In this document: in pieces, positions 1 to 11,754 of the stretch
How positions within the stretch are numbered: the first letter of the stretch is position 1
Layout: the number at the start of each line of letters is the position of its first letter
Source: Monomorium pharaonis
Lineage: Eukaryota > Arthropoda > Insecta > Hymenoptera > Formicidae
Assembly (NCBI RefSeq): GCF_013373865.1
Contig: NC_050472.1
Span: forward strand, 14,830,360 to 14,894,359
Direction: 5' to 3'
DNA length: 64,000 nucleotides
Translations under genes and position numbers: made by a program
Notes under the pieces: generated by a model
What the model was told of the DNA's origin: nothing
What the model saw: the letters and a program-made list of their open reading frames with translations, nothing else
Databases searched by the model: none

Positions 1-46
1 ACGTGTATATACATATATCTGCATGTATAAATGTCGTGACACTCTG

Positions 47-78
<32 letters not shown>

Positions 79-168
79 TGTGTACGTGTGAAGAGGGTGT
101 TAATTAATATTACAACATTATTATTCATTAATGAGTATTAGATCGTTTGAATTTTGCTTATCTCTGCT

Positions 169-221
<53 letters not shown>

Positions 222-315
222 ACATACCACACACATACGGGATCAGATTTTTGTCATGTTCACGCCGTTGATTCTAAGTAACGCCAAGAGTAGGATTTAC
301 GCACGCGCGCGCACA

Positions 316-369
<54 letters not shown>

Positions 370-404
370 GTCACGAACATTTATACATGCAGATATGTAT
401 ATAT

Positions 405-477
<73 letters not shown>

Positions 478-478
478 G
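1..478. repeat. Microsatellite cluster arranged as an inverted repeat
   Basis: Contains GT/GCGT repeats (about 49-86), (CA)n at about 171-220, (AC)n at about 310-365 and (TA)n at about 398-470. The unique sequence beside the first GT tract (about 5-55) reappears inverted beside the second AC tract (about 352-405), including the word GTGACACTCTGTG and its complement, so the whole block can fold on itself. The apparent long reading frames here are only dinucleotide repeats. Confidence 0.85.
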
Positions 479-695
479 CGATCATGTGACAAGTGCAAAC
501 GCACGCAGTAAACGTTAAAATAGCTATTTTCAAACATTTTTATTTCCAAAACCAGACATAGAAAGGTTGCACAAATTGTAATTTTCATTAGGATTATAAG
601 TACTACATTATATAAAAAATTCAAGGAAATTGAACGAGCTTTTTTTTCATATAAATTGTGCGGGGTCCTTTATTTGATGTGAAATCTTGTTTCAG

Positions 696-753
696 ATTAT
701 CGTTTCCTTCCGGTCATTCGTCCTTCTCTGCTTACACCATGATTTATCTTGCG
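696..753 (+). CDS. PAP2 lipid phosphate phosphatase (wunen-like), internal exon with PSGH motif
   Basis: Exon of a membrane lipid phosphate phosphatase, the family that dephosphorylates phosphatidate and lysophospholipids at the membrane surface. It follows a TTTCAG acceptor (AG at 694-695) and ends at a GTAAGT donor (754). The reading frame gives LSFPSGHSSFSAYTMIYLA, with one leading base completing a codon begun in the previous exon. SGH is conserved PAP2 motif 2 and its histidine is the predicted general acid. Motif 1 (KxxxxxxRP) must lie in exons upstream of the window. The next exon, at 10030, continues in phase 0. Homology is by recognition of the motif and family, not by a search. Confidence 0.88.
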
Positions 754-1006
754 GTAAGTAGTTCTTGTGTTACGCGATGTATGTTACATTGATTTTGAAT
801 GTAATTTCGAGCAAGAGTTGAATCGCAATTATTCATTAGATATATAATATGAATGTAACGGTCTACGAATGATGTTTAATATCATCATTGCAATTTACAT
901 AATTTAGGATTTATTACATTTAATTCGATCACAATTTGATTCGAAATGAAACTAAGTCCAGAATTAAAAAATAATTTGCTACAGTCATTAAAAGTTATTT
1001 TTTCTC

Positions 1007-1820
1007 ACAAGGGAACCTCGCAAACTCTTAAATTCTGATTTTAATGAAACTTGGCATAAATGTAGAAGGAGTAAATATATAAATTTAGAAATTTTCCGTT
1101 TGGACCCAAAGACAGTTTAAAAGGTGAAACCACTCCTCAAAGATAAACATATTTTTGCTTTTTCTCGATATATCTCATAAACTAAACAAAATATCAAAAA
1201 ATGTTTTATACAAAAGTTTTACAGCATAAATACCTCTTTTTGACTATGCTATTTATTTTTGGAAAAAATCGTTTTTTGAAAAAACATTAACATTTTGCAT
1301 AGCATTCTCATACTATTATGAAAACTGAATAAAATTGAGAAAAGCATCTTGCGAACCCGAAAATTCTAATTTTAATGAAGCTTGGCATAAATGTAGAGAA
1401 GGTAAATACATGAATTTAGAAATTTTCCGTTTGGGCTCGAAAACGGTTTAAAGGGATGAAGCCGCCGTTCAAAGATAAAAACATTTTAAACTTTTCTCGA
1501 TATATCTTATAAACTAAACAAAATATTGAAAAATGTTTTATACAAAAGTTTTAAAGCATAAATACCCCTATTTTTTTAAACTTCTTTTTAAATAAATAAC
1601 ATAGTTAAATAGAGGTATTTATGCTGTAAAATTGTTGGTAATTATTTAGATTAAGGGATACCGCGCCGATGACGTTGATCTTGACATATGTTGTCAAGGA
1701 CATGACCCTGAGTAACTTTTCCTTATAACTTAATCGGCGGTCATTGTTTGTTAAAGAGTTATTAACAAAAGAAGTTTGAAAAATATTCGTGTAAAATAGA
1801 ACAACATACATACACATGCG

Positions 1821-1905
<85 letters not shown>

Positions 1906-3211
1906 GGAGGTGCAAAAAGGAACGCGTGGGCGGGAAAAGAGCTCCGCCCCTCTTCCTACACCCCTTCCCCCCTGCACCCCTTCCCCGTAATTTTTCCTAA
2001 CTCTAACCCACCAATTTTACGTCACTATTTGGTTGATGTGAAAACATTGGAAACGAATAGCGTGGAAAGTCGCAAACCCATGTGGTACAGTACAAGCATG
2101 GATGTCGTTTACTTTACATTTAAGTTTATTAATATTACAGTAAAAGTATCGAATGAGTTTGTTTCGTGCAGAAAGTCAATATGAAAGGGCAAAAACCAAG
2201 AAAAATGCTGAGCTCAAACGTTCGGTTTTTCAATTGTATTTGATTAAACGATGTTGTTCTATTTTACATGAATATTTTTCAAACTTCTTTTGTTAATAAC
2301 TCTTTAACAAACTATGATCGCCGATTAAGTTATAAGAAAAAGTTACTCAAAGTCATGTGCTTGACAACATATGTCAAGATTAAGGTTATCAGCGCGGTGT
2401 CCCTTAATCTAAATAATTACCAAATTTTTGTATAAAATTTTTTTTGATATCTCGTTTTGTCACAAAAAAGAGTTCCGAAAAAGAATCGGACACAACGCGG
2501 ATCCGCGGCGTTCACTCAGGCGAGGATGAGAGGAGAGAAAAGACGTGTATCAAGCGAAAGAAAATAAAAACTGTGTTTTCAATGAGAAAGTTATTTTTAA
2601 TTTGACTCGCAAAATTACAAGAGCTATTCGCGAACGTAGAAGCTTGCGAATGTCGGCGCGTAGCTCGCGCGACAACGAGAGGAGAAAAAAGGCGCGCTTT
2701 TTTTTCGCTGAGACAAAAATGCGGTCCGCACTCGACGACGGTCTAGCGATTCACTGGTTCCGCGAGCAAGGAACGAGCCTTGTCTCTTCGAACCTCCGGA
2801 GGAGTCGATCAAACAAATATCTGACTAAGTAACACGGAGTGAACACGACTCCTTCAGAAGGTCGAGATGTTGGCAACAGGCTCCCGCGTACCATCGATCT
2901 CACGCGGCTCGCCAGTGACATTCACGAATCGCGGAGGCCGCTGATTCAAGCAAAATATTGAGGGCTTGGCTTGCCGCTAGCGAGAGCGCGAGCGCCCGAG
3001 GCTTCGCGTTATTTGCGCTTATTTTCGAAACACGTTTGATTACGAGATATATCAAAAAAAGGCGAAAATGTCTTTACCTTTGATAAAAGGTGGTTTCACC
3101 CCTTTAAACCGTTTTTGGGCCCAAACGAAAAATTTCTAAATTTATGTATTTACCCCCTCTACATTTATACCAAGTTTTATTAGAATTTAAGAGTTTGCAA
3201 GGTTTCCTTGT
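1007..3211. mobile_element. Palindromic CAAGGG-type element (with nested insertion)
   Basis: Begins ACAAGGGAACCTCGCAAACT and ends with the diverged complement (TTTGCAAGGTTTCCTTGT). Long inverted arms carry the words TTAATGAAACTTGGCATAAATG and CTCGATATATCTCATAAAC; the left arm is also partly duplicated. The same family makes the large palindrome at 29708-32009. A second TIR element (1635-2423) sits inside, and a GC-richer stretch without a recognised gene (about 2480-3020) follows it. No transposase is visible. Confidence 0.75.
1635..2423. mobile_element. TIR element with about 170-bp inverted repeats and a (CA)n core
   Basis: Left arm begins TTGGTAATTATTTAGATTAA (1635) and is repeated inverted to end at 2423; the arms extend to about 1811 and from about 2249. 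The centre holds (CA)n (about 1825-1901) and a segment containing GTGGAAAGTCGCAAACCCAT (about 2060-2080), which recurs in the foldbacks at 12.2 kb and 46.5 kb. It interrupts the palindrome at 1007-3211. No coding sequence is recognised. Confidence 0.75.
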
Positions 3212-4569
3212 AATAAATTAGTAAGTGTTATTTTTGTTGTAACTGTAGTAATAACAAAGTTACATTTTTTCAATAATCGTAACGAATTTATCACTTTTAT
3301 CATTGTTTTTGACATTTTAAATCTATTGTAACAATTTTCATTGTATATGGTGTGTGTTTTGTCTCCAGTTGGTCATCCATGCATTAATAAAATAGGAGTT
3401 GAATTAAATAAATGTGTTATTAGTAAGTACTACTCTAATAACTTATTTATATAGAATAAATGAATATTTAAAGTAATGTTACCGATTTGATATAAAATAG
3501 TTGGAATAGTACTAATAACATATTTATATAAATTAATAATGTTTATATAAATTATATAAATTAAGTAATTTTTTTTTTTTTCATATAATTAGTGTAGTCT
3601 ATTGTTACGTTTAAAATCCTTTTAAAATTATCTTAAATTCTAATAATGTGTTTTTTGCATTTGTATTTTGTTTTATTGAAATTGACAAGAAATAATTGGC
3701 GAATTTCGAAAGAAATAAGAAATATATGTGATAAAAAATACAATTATCGATAAAATAGTGCACAAAGGAAAAAGATGATAGACAAAAAATAAGAAACATA
3801 AACCACAGAGCATATTGTAGAATCTACAATGTGCTCTAAAAGTAAATCTGCAATGTAGATTAACTTTTAAAATATCGAGTTTTTAAGAGTTTTAAGATGT
3901 CATAAACCAATCATAGGGAAAAGTCAATATCAGCGTACTACTCTGTTTTCGAAGTATATTATATCTTTTAAACAGAAGTTAAAAATAATATTTTAAAAAC
4001 ATAAATATAATGAAAATGTCTAGAAAATATTTTACCAAATGGTATTGTAGCTTTTAACAATACTGTTTCGTATTTTGTATATAATAATTAATGTTTGCAA
4101 CATAAAAAAAGGGTCTAGGAAATTGAGCAAAAAAAAATAAACACAATAGGCAAATTTATAGCCAAAGTCGTTATGAATTTAGTCATGATTCCATGGTACA
4201 AGACTCCATCATCATGCAACACTTATTTTTTGACAGTGTGATTCTAAAGCATCAAGTCCCTTTTATCACCTTTTTTAGGAAAGAGAAATAGGTTTTATAA
4301 TTATAAGCAGATATCATTTCGTGTCGAATATTTTAAAATAGTGAGCTACCCTTTTCCACTCTGTTTTTAATTATTTTAACGAATTTTTTGACGAACAAAA
4401 AAAAGCATCGAAAAAAATAAAGTACTAAAAAGGTATCAATTTTGCTGTTACTTATTTATAAATTGAATTAAAAGATCAAATTTCTTATTTACATTTTTAT
4501 TATATTTAAATCTTTTATTATATTTAAAACACAAATTTTTTATTTACATTTTTATTATATTTAAAACAC
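3212..4569. other. AT-rich intronic sequence without a recognised gene
   Basis: Nothing coding is recognisable on either strand. A short hairpin lies at about 3806-3876 (complementary AGCATATTGTAGA / TCTACAATGTGCT words), and a small tandem duplication of a TTTACATTTTTATTATATTT word at about 4485-4565. Confidence 0.6.
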
Positions 4570-6300
4570 AATAAAAAAGACAGATTGGGGGTTGCCCTTG
4601 GTGTAATCAAGAATTTTGAATTTTTATATTATAAATTTCCTGACAAAGCTGCGGAGGTTATACGACTGATGGTGACTAACTTTCCCAATAGATTTTTAGA
4701 TACCAACATACATCACAATTACTTAGAAAGTCGTATCCTTGGAGACTTTAGAAAATATAAAAAGTTTCTAAGGAATAATGACGATTTGTTAGTCACAAAG
4801 GCAGATAAAGGACACATGACGGTCATTATGGATGCTAATACTTACAAGAGACAAATGACGGAATTACTAGACGACCAAGAAACGTACAAAGAGATAAAGA
4901 AAGATCCTATTAATAGTGTTTCCACCAAAGCTAATAACTTAATCAATTTCTGGCGTAACAACGACTTGATGGACGAGTACACATACTGAACCTTGAATTG
5001 CACCAATGGCAATCTACCAAGATGCTATGGACTGCCGAAGATCCACAAACCCGGTTTTTCTCTACGCATTATCGTCTCATCTATTGGAAGTCCTATGTAT
5101 AACATAGCAAAATATTTGCATGACATCCTCAAAGAAAACTTAAATGAACCGAAATCTAACATCAAAGGTAGTTGGGCATTTGCAAAATTAGTCAATGGGA
5201 AAAATATCAAAACGGATGAGAAACTTGTCTCTCTGGATGTCAGTGCCCTGTTCACTAACATTCCTAAAGAGCTCGTCCTTGAAGGCATAGAAAGAAGATG
5301 GAATAAAATATCTAAAGCCACTAATTTAAGCTTGTCACAATTCACACACACAATTGACGTCATATTAAGCTCCACAAGTTTCTCATTCAATGGAAAATTC
5401 TATGAGCAAATCTTCGGCAGTCCAATGGAGTCCCCCCTCTTCCCTATTTTAGCTAATACAGTTATGACGGTTTGGAAACATTTTGCTTAAGAAAGCTAAA
5501 TTTTAAACCTTGCGTTTATTACCGTTACGTGGATGACATATTCACTAATGTTCCATTGACTGAACTAGATCACATGTTGGAAACGTTTAATAAGTACCAT
5601 CCAAGATTAAAATTCACATATGAAATCGAAAACAACTTGCTAAATTTTTTAAATGTCTCAATAATTAGGGACGATAATAATTTAATAAGCAATTGGTACC
5701 GAAAACCCACGTTTTTTGGCAGGTACATAAATTATTTCTCGTCCCATCCGAAGACATAAAATTAATACAATAGTGAATTTGGTAGAGGAAGCAGTTTTAC
5801 TATCTGACTAACGCTTCCATAAAACTAACATTGAAACAGTCATCAAAAAACTTTATTAAACAATTGATATCCAATAGATTTTATTAACAGACATGTCAAA
5901 AGACGAATTAAGATATTAAAAAAACGAAAGAACTTTATTAAATAATAATGACAATAACATTTTTAATGAATTATCTGACAATCGGAAAACAATTGTTTTA
6001 CCATATGTTAAACATGTAAGCGATGATGTGAAGCGCATATTCAACAAATACGTGGATGTACGCTTCACAATACCGAAAAAATTAGATTGCGTAATAAAAA
6101 GAGGGAAGGATAAAATCAAGGATGCTATGTCAACCGAACTTGTCTATAAAATCAATTGTCGCGACTGTGATCTTTCATACAATGGACAGACCAAAAGACA
6201 TCTAAAGACAAAAATTAAAGAATACCAACAAAATATAAAAAGTTCGCCTTCGTACCACACGGTAGTCACCATCCATCAATCACCATCGAATTCGAATGGT
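4570..6300 (+). pseudogene. Penelope-like element: decayed reverse transcriptase plus GIY-YIG region
   Basis: A retroelement reading frame broken into pieces. 4585-4989 is the region before the catalytic core (LLVTKADKGHMTVIMD) and ends in a TGA. 4993-5490 carries CYGLPKIHKPG, RT motif A (SLDVSALFTNIP) and motif B (QIFGSPMESPL, normally GxPMGSPLS). A frameshift near 5475 leads into 5472-5759 with motif C (YRYVDDIF, the metal-binding aspartates) and the LNFLNVSI segment. A further damaged stretch reaches 6028-6250, where VYKINCRDCDLSYNGQTKR is the GIY-YIG endonuclease start. This domain order is diagnostic of Penelope-like elements. Stops, frameshifts and the altered motif B show it is inactive. 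A (CA)n tract at 6419-6442 lies in the 3' part. Confidence 0.92.
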
Positions 6301-7059
6301 CTAAACCCAATATTATACATAAAGAAAAGCATAAAAGAAAAAGAGAAATCGCAGAAATGTTTTTCATTAAAAAATTCAACAATAATATTGTTGCGCCGGA
6401 ACGTCGAAAGACACTCCCGCACACACACACACACACACACACTCGCGTCGAGAAAATCAAAACGTTTATGGAACTTAAAAGCTTTATTTAAACTTGAACT
6501 CAAACAGAGAAAGCGCGTGACACGTCCTCCTCGGCAGGAGTCCGACGTTAAACTGTCTACAATATTTGTTTACAAAATATTTCCCGGCAACCAGCCGTTT
6601 AATTCATTTATTTAAATAACAAATTCTTCCGGCAACCGGCCGATCGAAAATATTGATCGGTCCGTCAGCTGACTGGCGCTTTAGGGATGTATCGGACGAC
6701 ACGCGGCACGCAACAATATTAATCTGCAGAAAGATACTGACAATCTTAACACAGTGTATGACAGAATTACACGTATAGTTTAGTTACTGTAGACTAATGA
6801 TAATTTTAAACCAATAATATTTTATGTTTTTAAACGTGACTTGCACATTTCCAACGATCTCTTCATTCGACTGACAAAGGTTGCGGAGTATAGACGTGCA
6901 TTCTAACACGTCTCTCGAAACAATACTAAAGAGTTGTCATTTGCGAACTGAGATATTTAATATAACTTACGGCAATTATACGAAATACGATTATTTTATT
7001 CAATTTATGGATTTTAGAATGTGACGTTGAGATGTTGTATATAATTTGTGTTTCTATGT

Positions 7060-7145
7060 AATTTTAGTTTTACTTGAAAAGGGCCAGAAATTGTCTGGCC
7101 GAAATGTTGTGATCTAATTTAATAAAGTATTGCCAGAATAGTCAT
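7060..7145 (+). ncRNA. Degraded hammerhead-like hairpin at the Penelope 3' end
   Basis: A perfect 7-bp stem GGCCAGA (7082-7088) / TCTGGCC (7094-7100) is followed directly by GAAA (7101-7104), the layout of hammerhead stem II plus its GAAA core. Penelope-like elements are known to carry hammerhead motifs in their terminal repeats, and this lies about 0.8 kb after the GIY-YIG remnant. The expected CTGATGA box before the stem is not intact (the sequence reads CTTGAAAAG), so self-cleavage is unlikely. Confidence 0.5.
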
Positions 7146-7924
7146 TATCCAAGTGGTTTTTTATTATGGTATATATTTTTATTGCTGGCAACTTAACAAA
7201 GCCTATTTGAAGATTTAAATCTTTATTTTTTAAAACCTTAAATTTTTGTATTTTTTGATATTTTGGATGTAAAACGTTCGGTTATGCTAAGCAAATGATA
7301 TTACAAGAAGGTCAATGATCGAGCTAATATAAGGTAGAGATACAAAATTTAATCTTCGTTATTACGCACATAAATGACAAAATAGGTATGAAATTAGTAT
7401 ATTAAAAAATTATTGAAAAGTAGCGTTTCGATTTTACTCAGTCCTTTTCAATCGCATAGAGTATAATAAAATTAAACAATAAAACGTAAATACAGACAAA
7501 AGAACGAAAGAACAGATCCGCAAAAAACACACGGGTAACATCAATTAAAAAAGATAAATAACACAATAAGAAATATTTTAAAATTGTAAAATGATATATA
7601 AATCGGAAGTCAAATACAATGGTATATCAATTCATAAAATAAGCTAAGTCTGATTGTAGAAAGATCAAATCTATTGTTAAGTTCATAAATCTTGAGTCTG
7701 AAGTAACGTTCCTTGTGTAAACAATAACATGTGAGGAGTTCGATGCTAAGTAGAAAGGAGGCGTCAAGCAAATTAAAATTGTTAAAAAACTATGGGATTA
7801 AAAATAAAAAGCGATAAGTCAACAAGGAATTAATAATTGAGAGTTGAAAATTATTATATGAAAACCACTTATATGTAAAAGATTCTATGATGCTTCTAGA
7901 AACGAAATTATTCTTTGTTCTTAA

Positions 7925-9142
7925 GGGGTTACACCAACCTAGCGGAAAAAAAAATTCGATTTTTTTTTTATTACATTTTCTTGAAGCTTCAAGTTTCGAG
8001 AATATATCCTGAAAGTTTTATGTTGATATCTGAAAAAATGCCGGAATTACAGAGAGTTGAGTAAAACGGGATCGAGCGTTCGAGTGCTCGAATTGGAGCA
8101 ATATCAACATAAATCGCCACTGGACGATGATGTGATTAAAGCCATTCGTCCAATATTTGAAAACAACTTTCTAGTGATAATTTACTGGAGAAATGCGTCG
8201 GTGGATTTACGCAAAACGTTAACGAAAGTTTGAACAATCTGATTTGGCGCATAGCGCCAAAAGTGCAGCACAGCGGTGCACACGTTGTGCAAATTGCTGC
8301 CAATATTGCTGCATACACATTTAATGAAGATGCTGCCGCATATTTATTAATGATAATAAAAGAATTGTGCTGCATATTGCGAAAATCAAGACCGAGCGCG
8401 CATCAATGTGGCCGAAGTACGAGCGCAGAAGGCGACGCGCGAAGAAAAGATTGCTCGCTGTCAACAAAAGTCTTCACAAAGCACTGCTGTTATTGATGTG
8501 GAAGGAATCTCATATGGCCCCAGAATTGTCGACTAGAGGTAAAGTGCAAAATTCGGCTATTAACAATAGTAGAACTAAACTTGAAACTTTAAACGCGTTT
8601 TTCTCAAAACATGGTTTTCAAAGTCGGTGACCACCAGATCTCAAAAACTAATGGATGGATCGTTTTCAAATTTTTACACAATACTCTCAGAAACATTCTT
8701 TTGTCGGTGACGATCTCTTTTTTTTTTAATCGGTCTTCATTAAAAAATAAAAAAATGAAAAGGACAAAAATTTTTCGTTTTTTTTTAAATTTTAACTTCA
8801 ACTCATCGCCATTTTGTAACAAACGATAAAATCGACAATCGGCGATCGTCACCGACAAACCACTACTGTTAACTTAAAAACACCATTTTGTTTTTTTGTT
8901 TCAGATGGATCGTTTAGACGGGACAGTGGTCACCGCAAAATGCGTTTTTCCAAACCTCAATGTGTGTCGGCGGCCATATTTCTGCTTTCCGTCGCCATTG
9001 TTTAATAAAAAAATTTTTTTTATATTGTTGAAACATAAGTCAATAATCACCCAAAATTTCATTTAATTCCCACTACCCGTTTAGGAGGAATAAAATATCA
9101 AAGTTAGGCCTGTTTTTCGACCGTCTAGGTTGGTGTAACCCC
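7925..9142. mobile_element. TTAA-flanked Kolobok-like DNA transposon
   Basis: Inverted termini GGGGTTACACCAACCTAG (7925) and CTAGGTTGGTGTAACCCC (ending 9142), each bordered by TTAA (7921-7924 and 9143-9146). A TTAA target duplication is typical of Kolobok and piggyBac elements. It carries a transposase remnant at about 8090-8520 that is not piggyBac-like. The insertion cleanly splits a minus-strand Penelope tail. Confidence 0.85.
8090..8520 (+). pseudogene. Transposase remnant (Mutator-like/Kolobok-type domain)
   Basis: Frame-shifted pieces read SPLDDDVIKAIRPIFENN, then GFTQNVNESLNNLIWRIAPK followed by HVVQIAANIAAYTFNED. The TQNxNESxNxxIWxxxPK signature is one I associate with the Mutator-like transposase domain of animal Kolobok-type elements. 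A frameshift near 8180 and stops after about 8350 make it non-functional. The N-terminal THAP region expected of a full-length element is missing. Family assignment is from memory of the motif and supported by the TTAA flanks. Confidence 0.65.
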
Positions 9143-10029
9143 TTAAGCAATGAAAATATGTAAAAAACATCCGATAGTGTTAATCAGATACTTGTAAAAG
9201 CGCAACTTGTGGAAGTAACTGTTCAACAAAAAAAAAACGAAGAAAAATAAAATAAATAAATAGTAAAATAAGATAAAAAGGTAATAAATTTGAATGAGTA
9301 GTTAGTTAAATAAAAATAAAAAGGAAGAAATATATATACAATGTTGATAATATAAAAAAGGAAAGAAAGAGACTTACTTTTGTAAGAGACTTACATGTGC
9401 CTTAGTTAATTGGTAAAAAGAATAGAAAGCTCCAAATTTTGAAAAATTGTATCGTCAACTATATAATGTACAAGGAACGACAGTCAAAAGGAGAGTGAAC
9501 TCTCGACACCGATTAAGGTTGTGTGTATATGTTATATTAACGAGACTATGGATTAAGCAAGAATAGGAAGTATCAAGAGACTCAGTGTCATTTTGTAAGT
9601 TTATACCGTTTCTTTGTTCTTTTATATGAACCATCTCCGAGATTAATCTCTTATAGTAATTGGGTTCATGATCCAAAATCTTTGTATTTTTCCAGTCAAA
9701 TGTATGACCTGTATCGATTATATGTTTGGTAATCACTGAGTCTCGATGGTTCAGACTTGAAATTGTTAGCATGTTCTTTAATTCTAGTTTTTAATTTTCA
9801 TTTGTCCGACGTATGACGCATCGCATTCAGAGCAAGATATTTTGTACACAATATTGTTTTTTAAATTGTGATCTGTTTTATCCTTCTGTACTTTAATCCA
9901 TGTTTAATTTGTTAATGCATCTATAGCCAACAGTAAAAAGATTTTTGTTTGTCAATGATGAGGCAATTTTCTGAGATATTTTTTATGTAGGGCAATACAA
10001 AAAATTTTTTGTTTTTATTTTTTGTTTAG

Positions 10030-10206
10030 ATGTATCTTCAGTTAAGAATGAAGTGGAAGGGCAGTAAACTACTTAGACACTTTCTTCAACTTCTGTGCTT
10101 ACTCATGGCTTGGTTTACTGCAATGACACGAATTTCCAATTATAAACATCATTGGAGTGACGTACTCGCCGGGTCCACCCTCGGCATAATCAGCGCTTTA
10201 GTGGTG
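10030..10206 (+). CDS. PAP2 lipid phosphate phosphatase (wunen-like), exon with catalytic motif 3
   Basis: A 59-codon exon bounded by a TTTAG acceptor (AG at 10028-10029) and a GTAAGC donor (10207), in phase 0 at both ends. It starts MYLQLRMKWKGSK, then runs through a hydrophobic membrane segment (LLRHFLQLLCLLMAWFTA) into TRISNYKHHWSDVLAGS. This matches PAP2 motif 3, (S/T)RxxxxxHxxxD, which supplies the nucleophilic histidine and its aspartate partner. A second hydrophobic stretch (LGIISALVV) follows. The initial ATG is internal, not a start codon, because the exon joins directly to the PSGH exon at 696-753. The frame is undamaged, so the gene looks functional despite the transposons around it. 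Confidence 0.92.
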
Positions 10207-10269
10207 GTAAGCCAGTCATGTCGTTTAACTTTCAGAAACTATCATAAGTATATTTAATTGCATGAAATA

Positions 10270-10706
10270 ATTCTAAAGTAAATGATTTATATTATTTCGC
10301 CAGTAAAAAAATTTTAATAAGATTTTAATGAATATGCAACAAAATTTTAATTATATTTCATTAAAAAGATTACTTTTTTTATGTTTAACGGACATTTTAA
10401 TGAAACTTTAAATATTAAAAATTTTAAAAATTAACAAAGAATTATTAGTACTGTTTAATTTAAAAAACAAAGGTAGATAATATTTTTGCTAAAATTATAA
10501 TAAAGTTTTGACGAAATTATAATGAAAAGTTGCAACTATTCTGTATTTATGAATTAATAACATTTTATTGACACTACTGAATTTTTGATAAAATTTTGAT
10601 GAAATTACTTATCATTATTTGATCCAAATTTTTCAAACTGAACATAAAATTCAATAAAATTCAATAGAATTTTATCAAAATTTTTCCACTATGGTTTTAA
10701 AAATTA
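10270..10706. repeat. Iterated AT-word element (TTTTAATAAAATTTT type)
   Basis: Between CCAGTAAAAAAATTTTAAT (about 10300) and the inverted-like TTTTTCCACTATGG (about 10680-10694) the sequence is a string of variants of ATTTTAATAAAATTTT and its complement. It resembles the segment at 48540-48955 and the CCCTGG-ended element at 62141-62922. It lies just inside the second intron of the phosphatase gene. Confidence 0.4.
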
Positions 10707-11740
10707 ATCTTTTCAAAATTAAGGTTTTATTAGGAAAATTATTATGTTTGAATACATAATCATTATTTCAATTCGGAAACATGATAGTCATATAATTTAA
10801 ATTTCGAATTTTACAAGATATATGTAGTAATACATATAAATCTAAACATTTAATAAACCATGCTTTTTTTAAAAAGTAAATTTTTTTCTTAAAATTTGAC
10901 CAATTATTTTTACAAATCTATGTTAGATTTTTTTATATTTTGAGTTGAATAAATATAATGATTAAAAAATAAAAATTAAATTAAAAAGGTAATAACTTTT
11001 AACTTAGTTAATTTTTAATGAGTTATTTTTAATTTTAACTAGTTATTTTTGAAATACAATTTTTTATTTATTAACTTTTTTCTAATTTAAATAATGCATT
11101 TATGTAAAACAATAATTGTAAAAAAGAAAAGAGAAAAAATATTTTTATATAAAAAATAATAATTCTTTGTTATTTCATATAGAGAAAATTGTATCTTTAA
11201 CCCTTGGTTGTCACATATGCGTCCTATAACAAACTTGCCGCACAGAATCCGATTACGTACCAAATTTCAAAGTGCGATTACATTTAAATAAATCTACATA
11301 ATGACATCCAACATATGAAATTTCAATATTATTTATAGAATACTATTTGTATTAAGAAATCTAAATATATATTTTTTATATTTAAAAAAATTTGTGAAGT
11401 TACCAGTTTCTGCGATTTCTTGTTTCATGAAAAAAAATCACAACTTTTATTATAATTTTTAATATTTTGAGCTGAAAATTTAATGTTAAGATATTATGAT
11501 CAAAATATAATATTTTATTTAAAAAAATAAAATAGTGGATGTTTCAAAAAAGGTATTTATTTAGAAAGACGAAAACGAGCAATTTTTGTATTGAAGTAAA
11601 CATATTTTTTTTTTTTTTTAAGTAAAAATACAGAAACACAACAAAAACTAATTGCTAATAATAAAATCTATACGATTTTCTAATTCTCCCCAAAAGATAT
11701 AGTACAGATGGATGCCTTGTATTCATCACATCATAGGCAT
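10707..11740. other. AT-rich intronic sequence without a recognised gene
   Basis: Very AT-rich, full of homopolymer runs and stops in all frames. I see no gene, RNA or mobile-element boundary here. Confidence 0.5.
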
Positions 11741-11754
11741 TAACTCTTCGTTGA

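Larger units (their letters stand above)
7422..9960 (-). pseudogene. Minus-strand Penelope-like 3' fragment, split by a TTAA element
   Basis: Minus-strand coding remnant at about 9960-9455 reads SVITKHIIDTGHTFDW and YYKRLISEMVHIKEQ, the C-terminal half of the Penelope GIY-YIG domain; an upstream piece (about 9850-9800) resembles CSECDASYVGQ. The 3' untranslated part runs to about 7422, where the minus strand reads GGACTGAGTAAAATCGAAAC, another terminal hammerhead-like relic. The Kolobok-like element at 7925-9142 interrupts the 3' part. Start of the fragment is uncertain. Confidence 0.75.

Noticed and set aside
154..624. Long open frames of His-Thr, Cys-Val and Ile-Tyr repeats on both strands
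   Set aside because: Produced by (CA)n, (GT)n and (TA)n microsatellites; dinucleotide repeats have no stops in these frames.
1605..2184. Open frames with Cys-Val or His-Thr repeats around a (CA)n tract
   Set aside because: Microsatellite artefact within a palindromic element; the flanking residues resemble no protein.
2545..2832. 95-codon Arg-rich + strand frame and its minus-strand counterpart
   Set aside because: In a GC-rich part of a palindromic repeat; basic composition comes from CGCG-rich DNA and no domain is recognisable.
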